NCBI RefSeq assembly: GCF_000722765.2
Contig: NZ_CP028415.1
Coordinates: 1,866,501-1,930,500, forward strand
Direction: 5' to 3'
DNA: 64,000 bases
Source: Streptococcus mitis
GTDB lineage: Bacteria > Bacillota > Bacilli > Lactobacillales > Streptococcaceae
Shown: positions 1-11,200 of the stretch, piece by piece
Layout: every line of letters begins with the position of its first letter
How positions within the stretch are numbered: the first letter of the stretch is position 1
The notes under the pieces: generated by a model
What the model was told of the DNA's origin: nothing
Database searches by the model: none
Seen by the model: the letters and a program-made list of their open reading frames with translations, nothing else
Translations under genes and position numbers: made by a program

Positions 1-863
1 CCTTGTTTTGCAAAAACATTTGATTCATGAGTTGTTAAAAAGGTCCGATACCCATGAACCGATACACCCTCTATATCTTTGATCAATAAAAGCGAAGTTG
101 AGTAAAAACCATGTACCTCAACAAACTCATATTCCTCTAGCAAAAGATAAATTTCTTCTTCAAAGCAAAATCTAGTTTCTTTCAATTTATCTTGATAGGG
201 ATTCAAAGGTATTCTAGGATGGGGATAGTAGTAATCAATCTTCTGTTCATCTACAACTTTAGCAGTCAATTTTTGAGTAAGTTCCAAATCTTCCTGATAA
301 AGGAGAGAGCCTAAAAATTGCCCCAGAAAAACGCTTATTTTCTTATCATTTTTAGCCCTATGAAAATGATTTGGTTCAAGATGAAACTTTAACAAAATCT
401 GCTTGTCTTTTGGAAAAAGGACACAGTCCTCAAATACCGTATAATGTCTATTTGACAAAGACATGATCTCTCTCAAGGTAAAATTTGTATAGGGAATGAC
501 CCTCTCAAGATTTTGTGTATAGAGATTGAGAGGTACAATGGAAGTACTACCATCATCAAAGGTATACAAATTCATTGTGCTAGGGTTAAAGATACTAATA
601 GCCACAGGATTGTCTAAGCTGGCTAAATAGAGATTGCGAATTGACTTGTCTTTCAAAAACTCCTGAATATCATTCAAGACTGCCTTTCCTTCTAAAACAA
701 GGACTTCCTTACAAAATTCCTCCATCCGTTCAGCATAGTAAGTCTGTCTCTCATCATTTGACATCTTTAAATAAATCCCGATAAAGTCTTCTGAAACAGC
801 CTGTACAACTTCTTTAGCGACTAAAACCTGGAAGGGAGATGAACAAAAAATTATATTCTCCAA
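1..863 (-). CDS. GT52-family (sialyltransferase-like) glycosyltransferase, 3' part outside window
   Basis: I translated this gene from the minus strand; about 287 residues are visible and the C-terminus runs off the window edge. The start is a TTG at 863 behind an AGGAG box with 8-9 nt spacing. The N-terminus MENIIFCSSPFQVLVAKEVV and the later motifs YLASL, FDDGS, HYTVFED and YYPHPR resemble family GT52, which includes the Neisseria lipooligosaccharide alpha-2,3-sialyltransferase. The expected donor is a CMP-sugar, probably CMP-sialic acid, but donor and acceptor cannot be read from sequence. It is the last visible gene of a minus-strand sugar cluster, 31 bp downstream of the RmlB-like gene. 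Family assignment is from remembered motifs, not an alignment. Confidence 0.7.
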   Translation of the reverse strand, partial: MENIIFCSSPFQVLVAKEVVQAVSEDFIGIYLKMSNDERQTYYAERMEEFCKEVLVLEGKAVLNDIQEFLKDKSIRNLYLASLDNPVAISIFNPSTMNLYTFDDGSTSIVPLNLYTQNLERVIPYTNFTLREIMSLSNRHYTVFEDCVLFPKDKQILLKFHLEPNHFHRAKNDKKISVFLGQFLGSLLYQEDLELTQKLTAKVVDEQKIDYYYPHPRIPLNPYQDKLKETRFCFEEEIYLLLEEYEFVEVHGFYSTSLLLIKDIEGVSVHGYRTFLTTHESNVFAKQ

Positions 864-894
864 ATTTAACTTCTCCTAATATTCTTACAAACTC

Positions 895-1890
895 TTACTT
901 AGCATCTTGCTTTTGTGCAATCATCTCTTGCCACCAATCTTCATGGTCTTGATACCAACGGATCACTTCTTTTAATCCCTTATCAAAATCCACGTAGAGA
1001 GGTGTAAAACCTAATTCAGTATATAACTTACTAGCGTCAATTCCATAACGAAGGTCGTGTCCGGGTCTATCTGCTATATACTTGAAATCTTCCTGAGATT
1101 TTCCTAACTGCAACAAGATTTTCTGTAAAACTTCGATATTCGTGCATTCATTATTTACCCCAATCAAGTAGGTTTCACCAATCACACCTTTATCAATAAT
1201 GGTATCAATAGCTCGACAATGGTCTTTGACATGAATCCAGTCACGAATATTAAGCCCTGCTCCATATAGGACTGCCTGCTGACCAGTTAAAAGATTGGTG
1301 ATTTGTCTTGGGATAAATTTCTCAGGATTTTGATAGGGTCCATAATTATTTGAACAGTTGGAAATCGTAGCCCTGACACCAAAAGAACGAACCCATGCTT
1401 TCACCAATAAATCTGCAGAGGCCTTTGTAGCAGCATAGGGAGAACTTGGATTGTACTGCGTTTTTTCAGTGAATTTATCCTTACTTTCTAATGGAAAATC
1501 CCCGTAAACCTCATCTGTCGAAATATGATGGAAACGGATATCATACTTCCTGGCTAACTCTAAAAGATTGTGCGTCCCGACAATATTACTTTTCACAAAA
1601 ACAGACGTGTCATGCAAAGACTTGTCATTAAAAGATTCTGCTGCGAAATGAACAATCAAATCAACTCCTTCATCGATATGGTTGCTTAATTCTAACTCAT
1701 TTGCGATATCCAGTTTATGGAAGGCTACTCCGTCACCCAACAAATCTTCAATGGTCTTCAGAGAAGAGGCGTAAGTCAAATTATCCAAAATCCTAATCTG
1801 AATATCCTTATAAGTCTCTTTTAGGTATCGAACAAAATTCGAACCAAGGAAACCAGCTCCACCAGTCACAACGATATTTTTATAGTTCAT
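895..1890 (-). CDS. rmlB: dTDP-glucose 4,6-dehydratase (RmlB-like)
   Basis: The 331-residue protein is an extended short-chain dehydrogenase. It has the NAD-binding motif GGAGFLGSNF at residues 10-19, the catalytic STDEVYGD segment (Thr-Asp-Glu) and the YAATK Tyr-Lys pair. RmlB converts dTDP-glucose to dTDP-4-keto-6-deoxyglucose, the precursor of dTDP-rhamnose and other deoxysugars. The motif after strand four reads AAESFNDKSL, whereas typical RmlB has AAESHVDRSI, so it may be a divergent paralogue or a dehydratase of related specificity. The start ATG follows an AAGGAAAA box. It lies downstream of the GT11-like gene and upstream of the GT52 gene, consistent with a dedicated glycan locus. Confidence 0.82.
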   Translation of the reverse strand: MNYKNIVVTGGAGFLGSNFVRYLKETYKDIQIRILDNLTYASSLKTIEDLLGDGVAFHKLDIANELELSNHIDEGVDLIVHFAAESFNDKSLHDTSVFVKSNIVGTHNLLELARKYDIRFHHISTDEVYGDFPLESKDKFTEKTQYNPSSPYAATKASADLLVKAWVRSFGVRATISNCSNNYGPYQNPEKFIPRQITNLLTGQQAVLYGAGLNIRDWIHVKDHCRAIDTIIDKGVIGETYLIGVNNECTNIEVLQKILLQLGKSQEDFKYIADRPGHDLRYGIDASKLYTELGFTPLYVDFDKGLKEVIRWYQDHEDWWQEMIAQKQDAK

Positions 1891-1911
1891 TTAATTTTCC
1901 TTTAACACATT

Positions 1912-2685
1912 TTACTCAAAGCCAGTACGGTCAACACTGACAACTTCCCAGTCTCTTGTATCTGCAATTTGTTTTCCATTTTGTTCAAGTAAAGTATTAA
2001 AATCAGGAACAAACACTTTTACAAAAGGCTTTGCTAATCTTAAAATATAACCTACCCAATAACAATAAGTCGAATTGGGACAAATGAAATACTTGTTACA
2101 GCTATACAGTTGTAAAAAGTTGTCTTGAATATCCTGCTCCTCAACTATAATCGGATTTTCAAAATGGTACTGAGAATGTAGAAAAGGTACCAATTCTTCA
2201 CGACACCAGGCAACATCATCTGAAGTAATTCGGATGGTTAAATGTTGAAAATTATCCCTTTCAATTGCTGCTATCTTCTCTAAACAAGAACCGATATACA
2301 ATTGAGCGTTATAACCGTAATTTTTTCTATTTCGTTCATTGAGAAAATCCGTTCTTCTAATGGCAATTGTCACATTTTTCTCTTCAAATTGAGTAGAAGC
2401 TGCTACTACTGGTTCAATCAAATACTCTCTACAAAAAGAGTCCAATTCTTCTGAAGAATAGTCAACACCTGCCTCTTGGAAATAACCAAAATCTTCTAAT
2501 TCGATACCATTTGCTTTTGAAAATAAGACAGCGGTTTTTGGAAAAAAGGTTTGGGCAAACTGAAAATATCCTGTTCGTAAGACATAACTTTCCTCATAGC
2601 CCATCATCCGATCTCTATGCGCTTGTAGTAAGAGATAGAGCAAATTTCCTAGTTGAAAACCTCTATTATTTTCATAAATTTTCAA
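1912..2685 (-). CDS. GT11-like glycosyltransferase (alpha-1,2-fucosyltransferase family)
   Basis: This 257-residue protein carries the pattern of family GT11. There is a divergent N-terminal Gly/Leu/Asn-rich motif (FQLGNLLYLLLQA), an IAIRRTDF segment matching the family HxRRxDY motif, ITSDDVAWCREEL, and PNSTYCYWVGYI near the C-terminus, matching the acceptor/donor motif NSTFSWW. GT11 enzymes normally transfer fucose from GDP-fucose in alpha-1,2 linkage. Here the neighbours make dTDP-sugars, so donor specificity is uncertain. The ATG overlaps the end of the upstream RmlC-fusion gene by 14 bp, which suggests coupled translation. No membrane segment is evident, so it probably acts in the cytoplasm. 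Confidence 0.65.
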   Translation of the reverse strand: MKIYENNRGFQLGNLLYLLLQAHRDRMMGYEESYVLRTGYFQFAQTFFPKTAVLFSKANGIELEDFGYFQEAGVDYSSEELDSFCREYLIEPVVAASTQFEEKNVTIAIRRTDFLNERNRKNYGYNAQLYIGSCLEKIAAIERDNFQHLTIRITSDDVAWCREELVPFLHSQYHFENPIIVEEQDIQDNFLQLYSCNKYFICPNSTYCYWVGYILRLAKPFVKVFVPDFNTLLEQNGKQIADTRDWEVVSVDRTGFE

Positions 2686-4024
2686 GATTCGAATCTCCTT
2701 TTTGCTGTTTAAAGTACTGTCCTAAAATGGAATCATCAGGATTTTTCACTAAATTCTTAATTTGTTTACCTGTAAAAACTTCAGAATTATCGATACCCAA
2801 TTTCACTCCATCAATCCTATTTAAATTCGCTACCAGATGACCAACCAAATCTTTTATTGCTGTTACTTGATAGCACATCTCATCAGGATAAATATCAGAA
2901 ATTGGCTCTAAATCCATCAACAATTCATCTGGAAGAAGCTCTACTAAAGCCCACAATTGATCATTTACTTTTTGATAATATTTTTCTAACTTAGGCTTGC
3001 CCAAAACAATATCATTTGAAATATAAGTCCATTGTCTAGAAAGCAAATCGTTAATAAAGCCCTTTTTCAGCGTTTTTCCATATAAGGTGTCCATAATATA
3101 AATAGTATTGCTATTTTGATGAGCCTCAATCACGCCATTATAAATCTTTTGATGAATAGCGCTATATCTGGAACCACTATCAAATACAGACTTCGTAGAT
3201 ACTAAAATCATATGACCTGTCTGAATATTTTTTAGGACATTTACTAATTTCTCTATTTCCGCATCATCGTTTTTCAAACTTAAATTGGTTAATAATTTTT
3301 CTGATGACGGAGCAGTACAAATAACCACATCATAAAAATCTTTCAAAGCTTCTTCAATATTATTTCTATTGAAACAACTTAAATCAATATCAGATAGTTT
3401 ACTTAATGTATCAAATAAAATTTTCCCAACTGCACCTGTTGAACCAATTAAGGCCACTTTCTTCTTGCTTGATTCAATTATTTCAAGAACTTCTTTAAAA
3501 GTTTTAGCAGCTTGGTCTTTTTCAGAAATGATTGGTTTTAAAAGAGAATCCCACGACAAATCAGCGTCCTTGTCCAATGGTGTAATACCTAAATAGTTTT
3601 TATGTGGATCATAATAATCAGCAACCAGGTAATTCAATATCCCATTGTTAACTAACGACTGTACACCATTAGCAACTCCGCCAGGGACAAAAACAGCCCT
3701 ACCAGGTTTGACATCTATCACATCTACAGATTTGTAAGTTGGAGAATCTATTCGTAGATCGATAAAAATCATTTTGAAAGTCCCACAGGCTACTGTCATC
3801 AATTTTTCATAGCCCTGACAGTGCATCCCTCTGATAACCCCCTGCTTTGAAACAGACACATTATTTTGAAGTTTATGATGAAAGAATGATTCTGGAACCC
3901 CATTTGCAAGCAAATCTTTCTTTCGCCAATTCTCTAAAAAATAGCCACGCTCATCATGATGAAGAGGACTTTCAAACACCAACAAACCTTGAATCTGTAC
4001 TGAAATAGTTCTATCTATATCCAT
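2672..4024 (-). CDS. RmlC-like dTDP-sugar 3,5-epimerase fused to a Rossmann-fold domain
   Basis: The start is the ATG at 4024, preceded by AGAGGGGAAAAG; an upstream in-frame ATG at 4054 lacks such a site. The product has 450 residues. Residues about 8-175 form an RmlC cupin: VSKQGVIRGMHCQG holds the catalytic His (about 68) and NYLVADYY the Tyr (about 137). The family PxGxAHGF motif reads VPGGVANG, so its His is Asn. Residues about 188-340 form a Rossmann domain with GSTGAVG at 194-200. RmlC enzymes are usually about 180-200 residues and stand alone, so the fusion is unusual. It may couple epimerisation to a 4-keto reduction or similar step. It is the first gene of the visible cluster, with a promoter -10 at 4084-4089. 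Confidence 0.72.
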   Translation of the reverse strand: MDIDRTISVQIQGLLVFESPLHHDERGYFLENWRKKDLLANGVPESFFHHKLQNNVSVSKQGVIRGMHCQGYEKLMTVACGTFKMIFIDLRIDSPTYKSVDVIDVKPGRAVFVPGGVANGVQSLVNNGILNYLVADYYDPHKNYLGITPLDKDADLSWDSLLKPIISEKDQAAKTFKEVLEIIESSKKKVALIGSTGAVGKILFDTLSKLSDIDLSCFNRNNIEEALKDFYDVVICTAPSSEKLLTNLSLKNDDAEIEKLVNVLKNIQTGHMILVSTKSVFDSGSRYSAIHQKIYNGVIEAHQNSNTIYIMDTLYGKTLKKGFINDLLSRQWTYISNDIVLGKPKLEKYYQKVNDQLWALVELLPDELLMDLEPISDIYPDEMCYQVTAIKDLVGHLVANLNRIDGVKLGIDNSEVFTGKQIKNLVKNPDDSILGQYFKQQKGDSNLENL

Positions 4025-4083
4025 CTTTTCCCCTCTATATCGTAATGCATCCATACTAAAGCTATTTTCATTATGTTTCTTAA

Positions 4084-4089
4084 ATTATA
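4084..4089 (-). promoter_or_regulatory. -10 box of the sugar-cluster operon
   Basis: The minus strand reads TGGTATAAT, an extended -10, about 60 nt before the RmlC-fusion start. No convincing -35 hexamer is visible, as is common for TGn-type streptococcal promoters. Confidence 0.6.
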
Positions 4090-4167
4090 CCACTATATGA
4101 GTTCTCTAGCCAGATGAAGTTCATTCTTTTTAAACATCAATATCTATAAATACACATCTTTATTAGC

Positions 4168-4214
4168 AAAAAGAAAACCCTAAAAATCAGACTAATTGCC
4201 TAACTTTTAGAGTT
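4168..4214 (-). terminator. Terminator of the dlt operon
   Basis: On the minus strand AACTCTAAAA pairs with TTTTTAGGGTT (one G-U pair) around an 18-nt loop, followed by TTCTTTTT. It lies about 27 bp after the dltD stop and separates dlt from the sugar cluster. Confidence 0.7.
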
Positions 4215-4240
4215 AAATCATTGATTATTTCGTCATTCAT

Positions 4241-5744
<1,504 letters not shown>

Positions 5745-5754
5745 TTATTTCCTT

Positions 5755-6999
5755 TTATTTTTTAAACCATAAATCATTCAAAAATCCAGAAAAGATCAAG
5801 AATGACAGCATAACGACATGGAAGGTGATAACCATGCCAAGCAACTGAATCCAGCGATTCTCAGGTAGAGCAGGCTTCCCTGCTTTTTTCCGTTCCTTAT
5901 TGAGTGTTTTTTTCTTACGAATCCAAGCGTCATTGATGACCATTCCAATCCCATGAAAGAGTCCATAGGCGATGTAGTACCAGGTCACACCATGCCAAAA
6001 TCCCATAATCAGCATATTTACAATGTAGGCCACACTTGAGGTTACATTGCGATTTTTAAAGACCTTCTTTCTGGTCAATACCATGACCATTCGCATAAAG
6101 ACAAAGTCACGGAACCAGAAGGACAGACTCATATGCCAGCGATTCCAAAATTCCTTTAAATCTCTTGATAAAAAAGGTTTGTTAAAGTTGATAGGGCTAC
6201 GAATTCCCATCAAATTTGAAATGGCTAAGGCAAACATAGAGTACCCTGCAAAGTCAAAAAAGAGCTCCAGACCAAAGGTATACATGACTGCCAAGGCATA
6301 GTGGTTAAAGAAGCCACCTGACTGCAAGGCTAGATTCTTCAGAGGAGGGAGTAAGGTTTCTCCTAAAACATGAGCTAGGATAAACTTGTACAAAAATCCC
6401 CACATAATATAGCGAACAGATTCATCCAACATATCCATCAACTCATCCCGCTCAAGAATGGTCTGATAATTTTCATTAAATCGCTTAAAGCGATCGATTG
6501 GGCCACTTGAAAAAGTCGGCATGAAGAGAAGAAAACGGAGGAATTCCCAGAGGGTAAAATCCTTAATCACTCCATCTCTCAGCTCGATGATAATCCCAAC
6601 CGAACGAAAGGTCAGGTAAGAAATTCCCAAAAACCCAAGCAAAGACTGCGTTCCATTGATAGCCGGCTGCACCTTGACAAAGATAATCGGAAGGAGGGAC
6701 AGAAAACTAACTAGGTAGAAGACCCACTTGCCATCCTTACTTTTTCGATAATGCTTGTAGAAGAGTACGAGCAATATTTCCCAGCACAGATAAATACCCA
6801 AGGCAGCTAATTGATTGGTCTTCCCACCTACCAGCATGGTAACGATAAAGAAGAGACTAACCAATACCTCGTACCAGGCAAAGCGTTTCTTGAAAAAGAG
6901 ACCGATAAAGATGGGCAAGGTTGCAGCAATCACATAGACAAAATACTGAGGATTCCCATATGGCTCTAAATGAGGAAGCTGTTGAAAGAACTCCATCAT
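5755..6999 (-). CDS. dltB: DltB, MBOAT-family D-alanyl acyltransferase
   Basis: The 414-residue polytopic membrane protein belongs to the MBOAT family. The invariant His lies in [15 protein letters not shown] in the C-terminal third, and the conserved [16 protein letters not shown] region precedes it. DltB moves D-alanine from DltC across or onto the membrane side of the pathway. The start codon overlaps the dltA stop by 4 bp (ATGA). Length is normal for streptococcal DltB. Confidence 0.97.
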   Translation of the reverse strand: MMEFFQQLPHLEPYGNPQYFVYVIAATLPIFIGLFFKKRFAWYEVLVSLFFIVTMLVGGKTNQLAALGIYLCWEILLVLFYKHYRKSKDGKWVFYLVSFLSLLPIIFVKVQPAINGTQSLLGFLGISYLTFRSVGIIIELRDGVIKDFTLWEFLRFLLFMPTFSSGPIDRFKRFNENYQTILERDELMDMLDESVRYIMWGFLYKFILAHVLGETLLPPLKNLALQSGGFFNHYALAVMYTFGLELFFDFAGYSMFALAISNLMGIRSPINFNKPFLSRDLKEFWNRWHMSLSFWFRDFVFMRMVMVLTRKKVFKNRNVTSSVAYIVNMLIMGFWHGVTWYYIAYGLFHGIGMVINDAWIRKKKTLNKERKKAGKPALPENRWIQLLGMVITFHVVMLSFLIFSGFLNDLWFKK

Positions 7000-8546
7000 C
7001 TCTTATTCACCTCGTTAATCAATCCTTTGATGTCAATTTTTCCATTTGGAGTCAGTGGCAAACTGTCTCGATAAAGGAATTTGGACGGCATCATGTAGGA
7101 CATCATGATATCTATTAAATCTTCCTTGATAGCCTTGGTAATATCGATATCTCGCTCAAACTGCTCACGAACACCGTCTTTTAAGATGACATAAGCCAGT
7201 AGATTTTGTACCTTGTGGTCCTTGTTATAACGTGGAACAGCAACAGCAGACTCAATAAAGCGAGACTTGTTGAGGTTTTGAGAGACATCTTCTAACTCAA
7301 TGCGGTAACCGTTGAACTTAATCTGGAAGTCCATGCGTCCGCCGTAGAGAAGCAAGCCTTCATCTGTCATAGTTCCCACATCGCCTGTGTGATAGGCTGG
7401 CAACCCTTCAAATTCAAAGAAGGCTTCTGCCGTTTTTTCAGGATTGTTCATATAACCTTTTGAAACGGCTGGTCCAGAAACAATGATTTCTCCCTGTTCA
7501 CCATTTGGCAATTTATTGCCGTCCTCGTCAATGATAAAGGTTGGAGAATCAGCCTTGGTATAGCCGATTGGTAGGCGTTTGAGAGTCACTAACATCTCGT
7601 CTGTCACAGCAACTGCTGACAGGGCTACTGTCGCTTCTGTTGGGCCGTAAGCATTGATAATACGGGCATTTGGGAAACGTTCGCGTAGTTTTTGAGCCGT
7701 TTTAACCGTCAATTCTTCACCATCAAAGTAGAAATGCGTGATTCCAGGCATTTTCTCACTATTAAAGTCTTCTGACAACATAGCCAAATCTGCAAAGGAA
7801 GGTGTTGATGTCCAGATAGCAATTGGCAATGAAAAGATGGTCGCAAAGAGTTGCTTAAAGTCCTGAGTAATAGCTGAAGGAAGAGCGAAAAGTGTACCAC
7901 CAAGTGCTAAGGTCGGTGCCCAGTACATGACAGATAGATCAAAAGAATAAGGTGGCTGAGCCAGCATTTGCGGACGACTCGGTGTCGCAAATTCCTTGTC
8001 CGTAATCATCCAGTTGGTAAAGCTGAGGAGATTATCATGGGAAATCTGCACTCCTTTAGGCTTACCAGTCGTACCAGAAGTAAAGATAATGTAGTAATTA
8101 TCATCTCCCTTGACTGGATGCGTGATCTCATAGCTAGTCCCTTGAGTAAAGGCTTCTTGAACCTGATCCAGAGTCATCATCGGTGTAGAAACCTGCTCCA
8201 ATGGAAAGTCTGAGATGGCAATAATCAAACTTGGCTCTGCTACTTCTAAAATAGCCAAAACTCGCTCCAAGGCCGAATGGCTATCAATTGGAATGTAGGC
8301 ATGACCTGACTTAGTCAGCGCTACAAAGGTTGCCAATATTTCATATTCTTGGCCACCAAAAACAACCACAGGAGACTTCTCAGACAAGCCTAGTTGGTCA
8401 ATGGCTGCAGCCAAACTATCCGAATTAGCCTTCAAATCTCCATAAGTGTGTTCCTGTCCCAAAACATTGTAAACAGGATAGCTAGGCTGTGTCTGAGCAA
8501 AATGCTCAATGGTTTCAATCATATCTACTATTGGTTTATTTGACAC
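6996..8546 (-). CDS. dltA: DltA, D-alanine--DltC ligase
   Basis: DltA adenylates D-alanine with ATP and loads it on DltC. The 516-residue protein has the adenylation core motif [14 protein letters not shown] near residue 155, the [10 protein letters not shown] motif, YHTGDVG, and the C-terminal Lys motif [14 protein letters not shown]. Length matches the family. It follows dltX by about 20 bp. D-alanylation lowers net negative wall charge and affects sensitivity to cationic peptides. Confidence 0.97.
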   Translation of the reverse strand: MSNKPIVDMIETIEHFAQTQPSYPVYNVLGQEHTYGDLKANSDSLAAAIDQLGLSEKSPVVVFGGQEYEILATFVALTKSGHAYIPIDSHSALERVLAILEVAEPSLIIAISDFPLEQVSTPMMTLDQVQEAFTQGTSYEITHPVKGDDNYYIIFTSGTTGKPKGVQISHDNLLSFTNWMITDKEFATPSRPQMLAQPPYSFDLSVMYWAPTLALGGTLFALPSAITQDFKQLFATIFSLPIAIWTSTPSFADLAMLSEDFNSEKMPGITHFYFDGEELTVKTAQKLRERFPNARIINAYGPTEATVALSAVAVTDEMLVTLKRLPIGYTKADSPTFIIDEDGNKLPNGEQGEIIVSGPAVSKGYMNNPEKTAEAFFEFEGLPAYHTGDVGTMTDEGLLLYGGRMDFQIKFNGYRIELEDVSQNLNKSRFIESAVAVPRYNKDHKVQNLLAYVILKDGVREQFERDIDITKAIKEDLIDIMMSYMMPSKFLYRDSLPLTPNGKIDIKGLINEVNKR

Positions 8547-8566
8547 AATAGGAATTCTCCTTCAAG

Positions 8567-8698
8567 TTAAAATTCATTATAGATAAAGCTTCCTTGACCC
8601 TGACCAAGATAGCTAAAGAAGTAAAGCAGCCCTAGAAAGATAAGAAAATACAAGGCTGTCCGACCAAGAAAGAGGTACAATTCTTTTCTCTGTTTCAT
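8567..8698 (-). CDS. dltX: DltX, small membrane protein of the dlt operon
   Basis: This 43-residue ORF was read directly from the minus strand; it starts MKQRKELYLFLG and ends SFIYNEF. It has a positively charged N-terminus, one membrane helix (about residues 13-31) and the conserved C-terminal tail with Phe/Tyr-rich residues seen in DltX proteins. DltX is required with DltA-D for D-alanylation in other Gram-positives. It is the first gene of the operon, directly after the promoter at 8768-8797. Confidence 0.92.
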   Translation of the reverse strand: MKQRKELYLFLGRTALYFLIFLGLLYFFSYLGQGQGSFIYNEF

Positions 8699-8767
8699 CA
8701 AGAAAAACCATTCATTTCTGTAATTTTTACTAAATAAGATAGACTCTTACTATAGTATTTTTCTACC

Positions 8768-8797
8768 ATTATACCACTTTCTAGGGTAATTTCTCAA
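8768..8797 (-). promoter_or_regulatory. dltXABCD promoter
   Basis: On the minus strand the -35 TTGAGA (8792-8797) and -10 TATAAT (8768-8773) are separated by 18 bp, with a TGG extension before the -10. It lies about 70 bp upstream of dltX. Confidence 0.8.
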
Positions 8798-8822
8798 TTG
8801 TTTGCCGTAGATTTTCATTATA

Positions 8823-8839
8823 TTTAAGCCAATTTTAAA
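8823..8839. promoter_or_regulatory. Possible CiaR-type direct repeat upstream of dlt
   Basis: The plus strand reads TTTAAG, five bases, then TTTAAA, close to the CiaR repeat TTTAAG-N5-TTTAAG of pneumococci. It sits about 26 bp upstream of the dlt -35. In this AT-rich region the match could be chance. Confidence 0.3.
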
Positions 8840-8930
8840 ATTATGCGGTTTTTCTATGTATATTTTCAAATAGAGTGACCCTGCTTCAAAACTCTATTTC
8901 AGGAGACAATGAAGTAAATCTTCCCGTAAT

Positions 8931-8976
8931 AAAACGCACAATATCAAGTTTTTCAACACCTGATACTATGCGCTTT
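8931..8976 (-). terminator. Terminator after the MFS gene
   Basis: On the minus strand CGCATAGTATCA pairs with TGATATTGTGCG over 12 bp (two G-U pairs) around a 14-nt loop, followed by TTTTAT. It lies about 35 bp after the MFS stop. Confidence 0.8.
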
Positions 8977-9007
8977 TCTAATTTTTCAAGACTTTTTAAC
9001 TAGTCTC

Positions 9008-10186
9008 TCACCTAAAATAATCTCGTCTGATATAAATTAAAATAGCTTCTATCATCAGACAAATGGCTGATAGCCAAAAACTGATGCTAATACCAAAACT
9101 CTCAGTAATATAGCTCATTAGCAAAACAAATACTGAAAATGATAGTGTCGAAATCACTTCCAGAACGGAATAGACATTAACCAAGTTATTTTCCTCTACT
9201 GTTTCCTGAAGAAATACACTTTCAGGAACTTCTTTTAGCTGCGATAACATACCAACTAAAGCTGAAAATACTAAAAACATCTGTGCATTTGGAAAAAATA
9301 GAATAGTCAGCGTCACTATTGCCATGGCTATAAGAGAAAAAAGAATACTTTCCCACTTAAGAGCAAGAAACTTTTCAGATAGCCGAAAAGCAATTAAGCC
9401 ACTAATTATAATCCCGATAGAATATGCTGTATTAGAATATCCCCAGTAACTTTCCGTTTCATTTAATAACTCAGTTACAAAGACAAGTATGATAGACGAA
9501 ACCCAAATCGTATTTGAGAAAATTTCAAATAAATTTGCTGATACAAAAAGTCTTAATCTAGGATCTCTAGCAACTAACTTCCAACCTTTGAGTAAAATTT
9601 CAAGATTAGTTTCTGACTCTAACACCTCCACTTCAGCCTTAGGAAGCAATAACATCAGAAAGCTAGAAATGATATACAAGATTAAAATGATAAACGTGGT
9701 AGGTAAAAAACCAATTGTTGCAAATAAGAGTCCACCTAATCCCCAACCCACCAATTGAACAGCTTCACTACTCATTGACAAGGCTGAGTTAGCCTTGCCC
9801 AAATCGGTCGCATAGCGCGGCACAATAGCATAGGAAACGGGTGCTGCAAAACCATCTAATATGGAAATTGCAACAACAAATAGATAGATCACCAAAGGCG
9901 CTACGGATTGCATTACGGTAAACATTCCTACCAGTATCGTTAATAATATAGTCTTTCCAAATTGGGATAAAGATAAAACCCTATTTAGCGCTATCCTTTT
10001 AGTAACTAAAGGAACTAAAAGACTCGCAACAAAAGAGGATATCCCTATTAAAATGGGAACTAGTGACGTGGCAATTACTGATTTTGAAATAATGTATATG
10101 TTAGCAATGATTGTTACTCTAAAGAAAATATCTGCTAAATTTGCAAACAATTGAGAGACTAACAACTTGATAAATGAATTAGACAT
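9008..10186 (-). CDS. MFS transporter, putative drug or metabolite exporter
   Basis: The 392-residue protein has about 12 hydrophobic segments and the layout of the MFS_3 family (Mef-like exporters). A conserved loop, LVTKRIALNRVLSLSQFGK, lies after TM2. The substrate cannot be predicted. The start ATG follows AAGGGGGAG, and an extended -10 (TGCTAAAAT on the minus strand, 10238-10243) is upstream. It is monocistronic, between dlt and glp, with its own terminator at 8931-8976. I do not recall this gene as a constant part of the dlt-glp interval. Confidence 0.75.
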   Translation of the reverse strand: MSNSFIKLLVSQLFANLADIFFRVTIIANIYIISKSVIATSLVPILIGISSFVASLLVPLVTKRIALNRVLSLSQFGKTILLTILVGMFTVMQSVAPLVIYLFVVAISILDGFAAPVSYAIVPRYATDLGKANSALSMSSEAVQLVGWGLGGLLFATIGFLPTTFIILILYIISSFLMLLLPKAEVEVLESETNLEILLKGWKLVARDPRLRLFVSANLFEIFSNTIWVSSIILVFVTELLNETESYWGYSNTAYSIGIIISGLIAFRLSEKFLALKWESILFSLIAMAIVTLTILFFPNAQMFLVFSALVGMLSQLKEVPESVFLQETVEENNLVNVYSVLEVISTLSFSVFVLLMSYITESFGISISFWLSAICLMIEAILIYIRRDYFR

Positions 10187-10372
10187 ATAGCGCTCCCCCT
10201 TTAGTTGCCAACTTTGGAATTAAATTTGATTTTTAATATTTTAGCATAAAATAGCAGAAAACAAAAGTGAGATTTTTCACATAAAAAAGCAAAAACTATT
10301 GCCTTTATTATTCCTACTTTTAAAGGAATGATTATTATCGTTGTTGGATAGTACTAATAAGTTATACTCAAT

Positions 10373-10402
10373 GAAAAAAGCCTGAGATACTCATCTCAAG
10401 CT
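10373..10402 (-). terminator. Terminator of the glpKOF operon
   Basis: Minus-strand AGCTTGAGAT pairs with ATCTCAGGCT (with G-U) around a 4-nt loop, followed by TTTTTTC. It ends the glycerol operon about 25 bp after the glpF stop. Confidence 0.88.
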
Positions 10403-10426
10403 CTATCAACATAATTGTTTTCTAGA

Positions 10427-11131
10427 TTAGAAAAGCGAGAATACAAGAACGGCCAAGGCTGCTCCGATAACAGGTCCTACAACAGGAATCCAGGCATAAG
10501 ACCAGTCTCCGTCTCCCTTGTTTGGAATTGGCAAGATGCTGTGCATGATACGAGGTCCAAGGTCACGAGCTGGGTTCAAGGCATATCCTGTTGTCCCACC
10601 TAGTGATAGACCGATACCAACAATCAAAGTGCCCACTGCAAAGGTTCCGATACCTGCCTGAAAATCGTAAAGACCCAAAGCAAAGATTGTCAACACCAAA
10701 ACAAATGTTCCAAGGATTTCGCTAATCAAGTTTGATACAGTATCCTTGATGGCTGGACCAGTACTGAAGGTTGCCAAGATATTTCCTGCATTTTCTTCTG
10801 CCTCATAATGCGGTTTGAATTGCAACCAAACCAAAATCTGACCCAGCATAGCCCCTGCGAACTGGGCTAATATATAAGGGAAAACGGAAGCCCAAGGCAA
10901 ACCACCTTTCAAGGCCACACCGATGGTCACAGCTGGGTTTAAATGAGCTGGACTGAGCTTGCCAGATACAAATACTGCAACCGCAACTGCAATCCCCCAC
11001 CCCATAGTAATCACAATCCAACCTGAGCTGTTGCTCTTGGTTTTAGGAAGAACCACACCAGCCACAACACCATTTCCTAGAAGAATCAGGATTAAAGTCC
11101 CCAAAAATTCTCCAAATAATTCATTCATCAT
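10427..11131 (-). CDS. glpF: Glycerol uptake facilitator (aquaglyceroporin)
   Basis: The start at 11131 follows GGAGACAGAAAA and gives 234 residues, normal for streptococcal GlpF; longer in-frame starts have no ribosome site. Two NPA-type boxes are visible: HLNPAVTIG and ALNPARDLGPR, the latter with the Asp-Leu-Gly spacing of glycerol-conducting aquaporins. Six membrane helices are expected. It passes glycerol into the cell for GlpK. It is the last gene of glpK-glpO-glpF. Confidence 0.95.
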   Translation of the reverse strand: MMNELFGEFLGTLILILLGNGVVAGVVLPKTKSNSSGWIVITMGWGIAVAVAVFVSGKLSPAHLNPAVTIGVALKGGLPWASVFPYILAQFAGAMLGQILVWLQFKPHYEAEENAGNILATFSTGPAIKDTVSNLISEILGTFVLVLTIFALGLYDFQAGIGTFAVGTLIVGIGLSLGGTTGYALNPARDLGPRIMHSILPIPNKGDGDWSYAWIPVVGPVIGAALAVLVFSLF

Positions 11132-11200
11132 TTTTCTGTCTCCATTAAAAAGAAGGGGCGGGCGACAAGGAGTCCTGCCCTCCACCTCTTTTATTTTTTC

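Noticed and set aside
10361..10376. TATACTCAATGAAAA, identical to a BOX end
   Set aside because: Only about 15 bp match and no boxA or boxB follows; it overlaps the glp terminator tail. It may be a remnant but cannot be shown.
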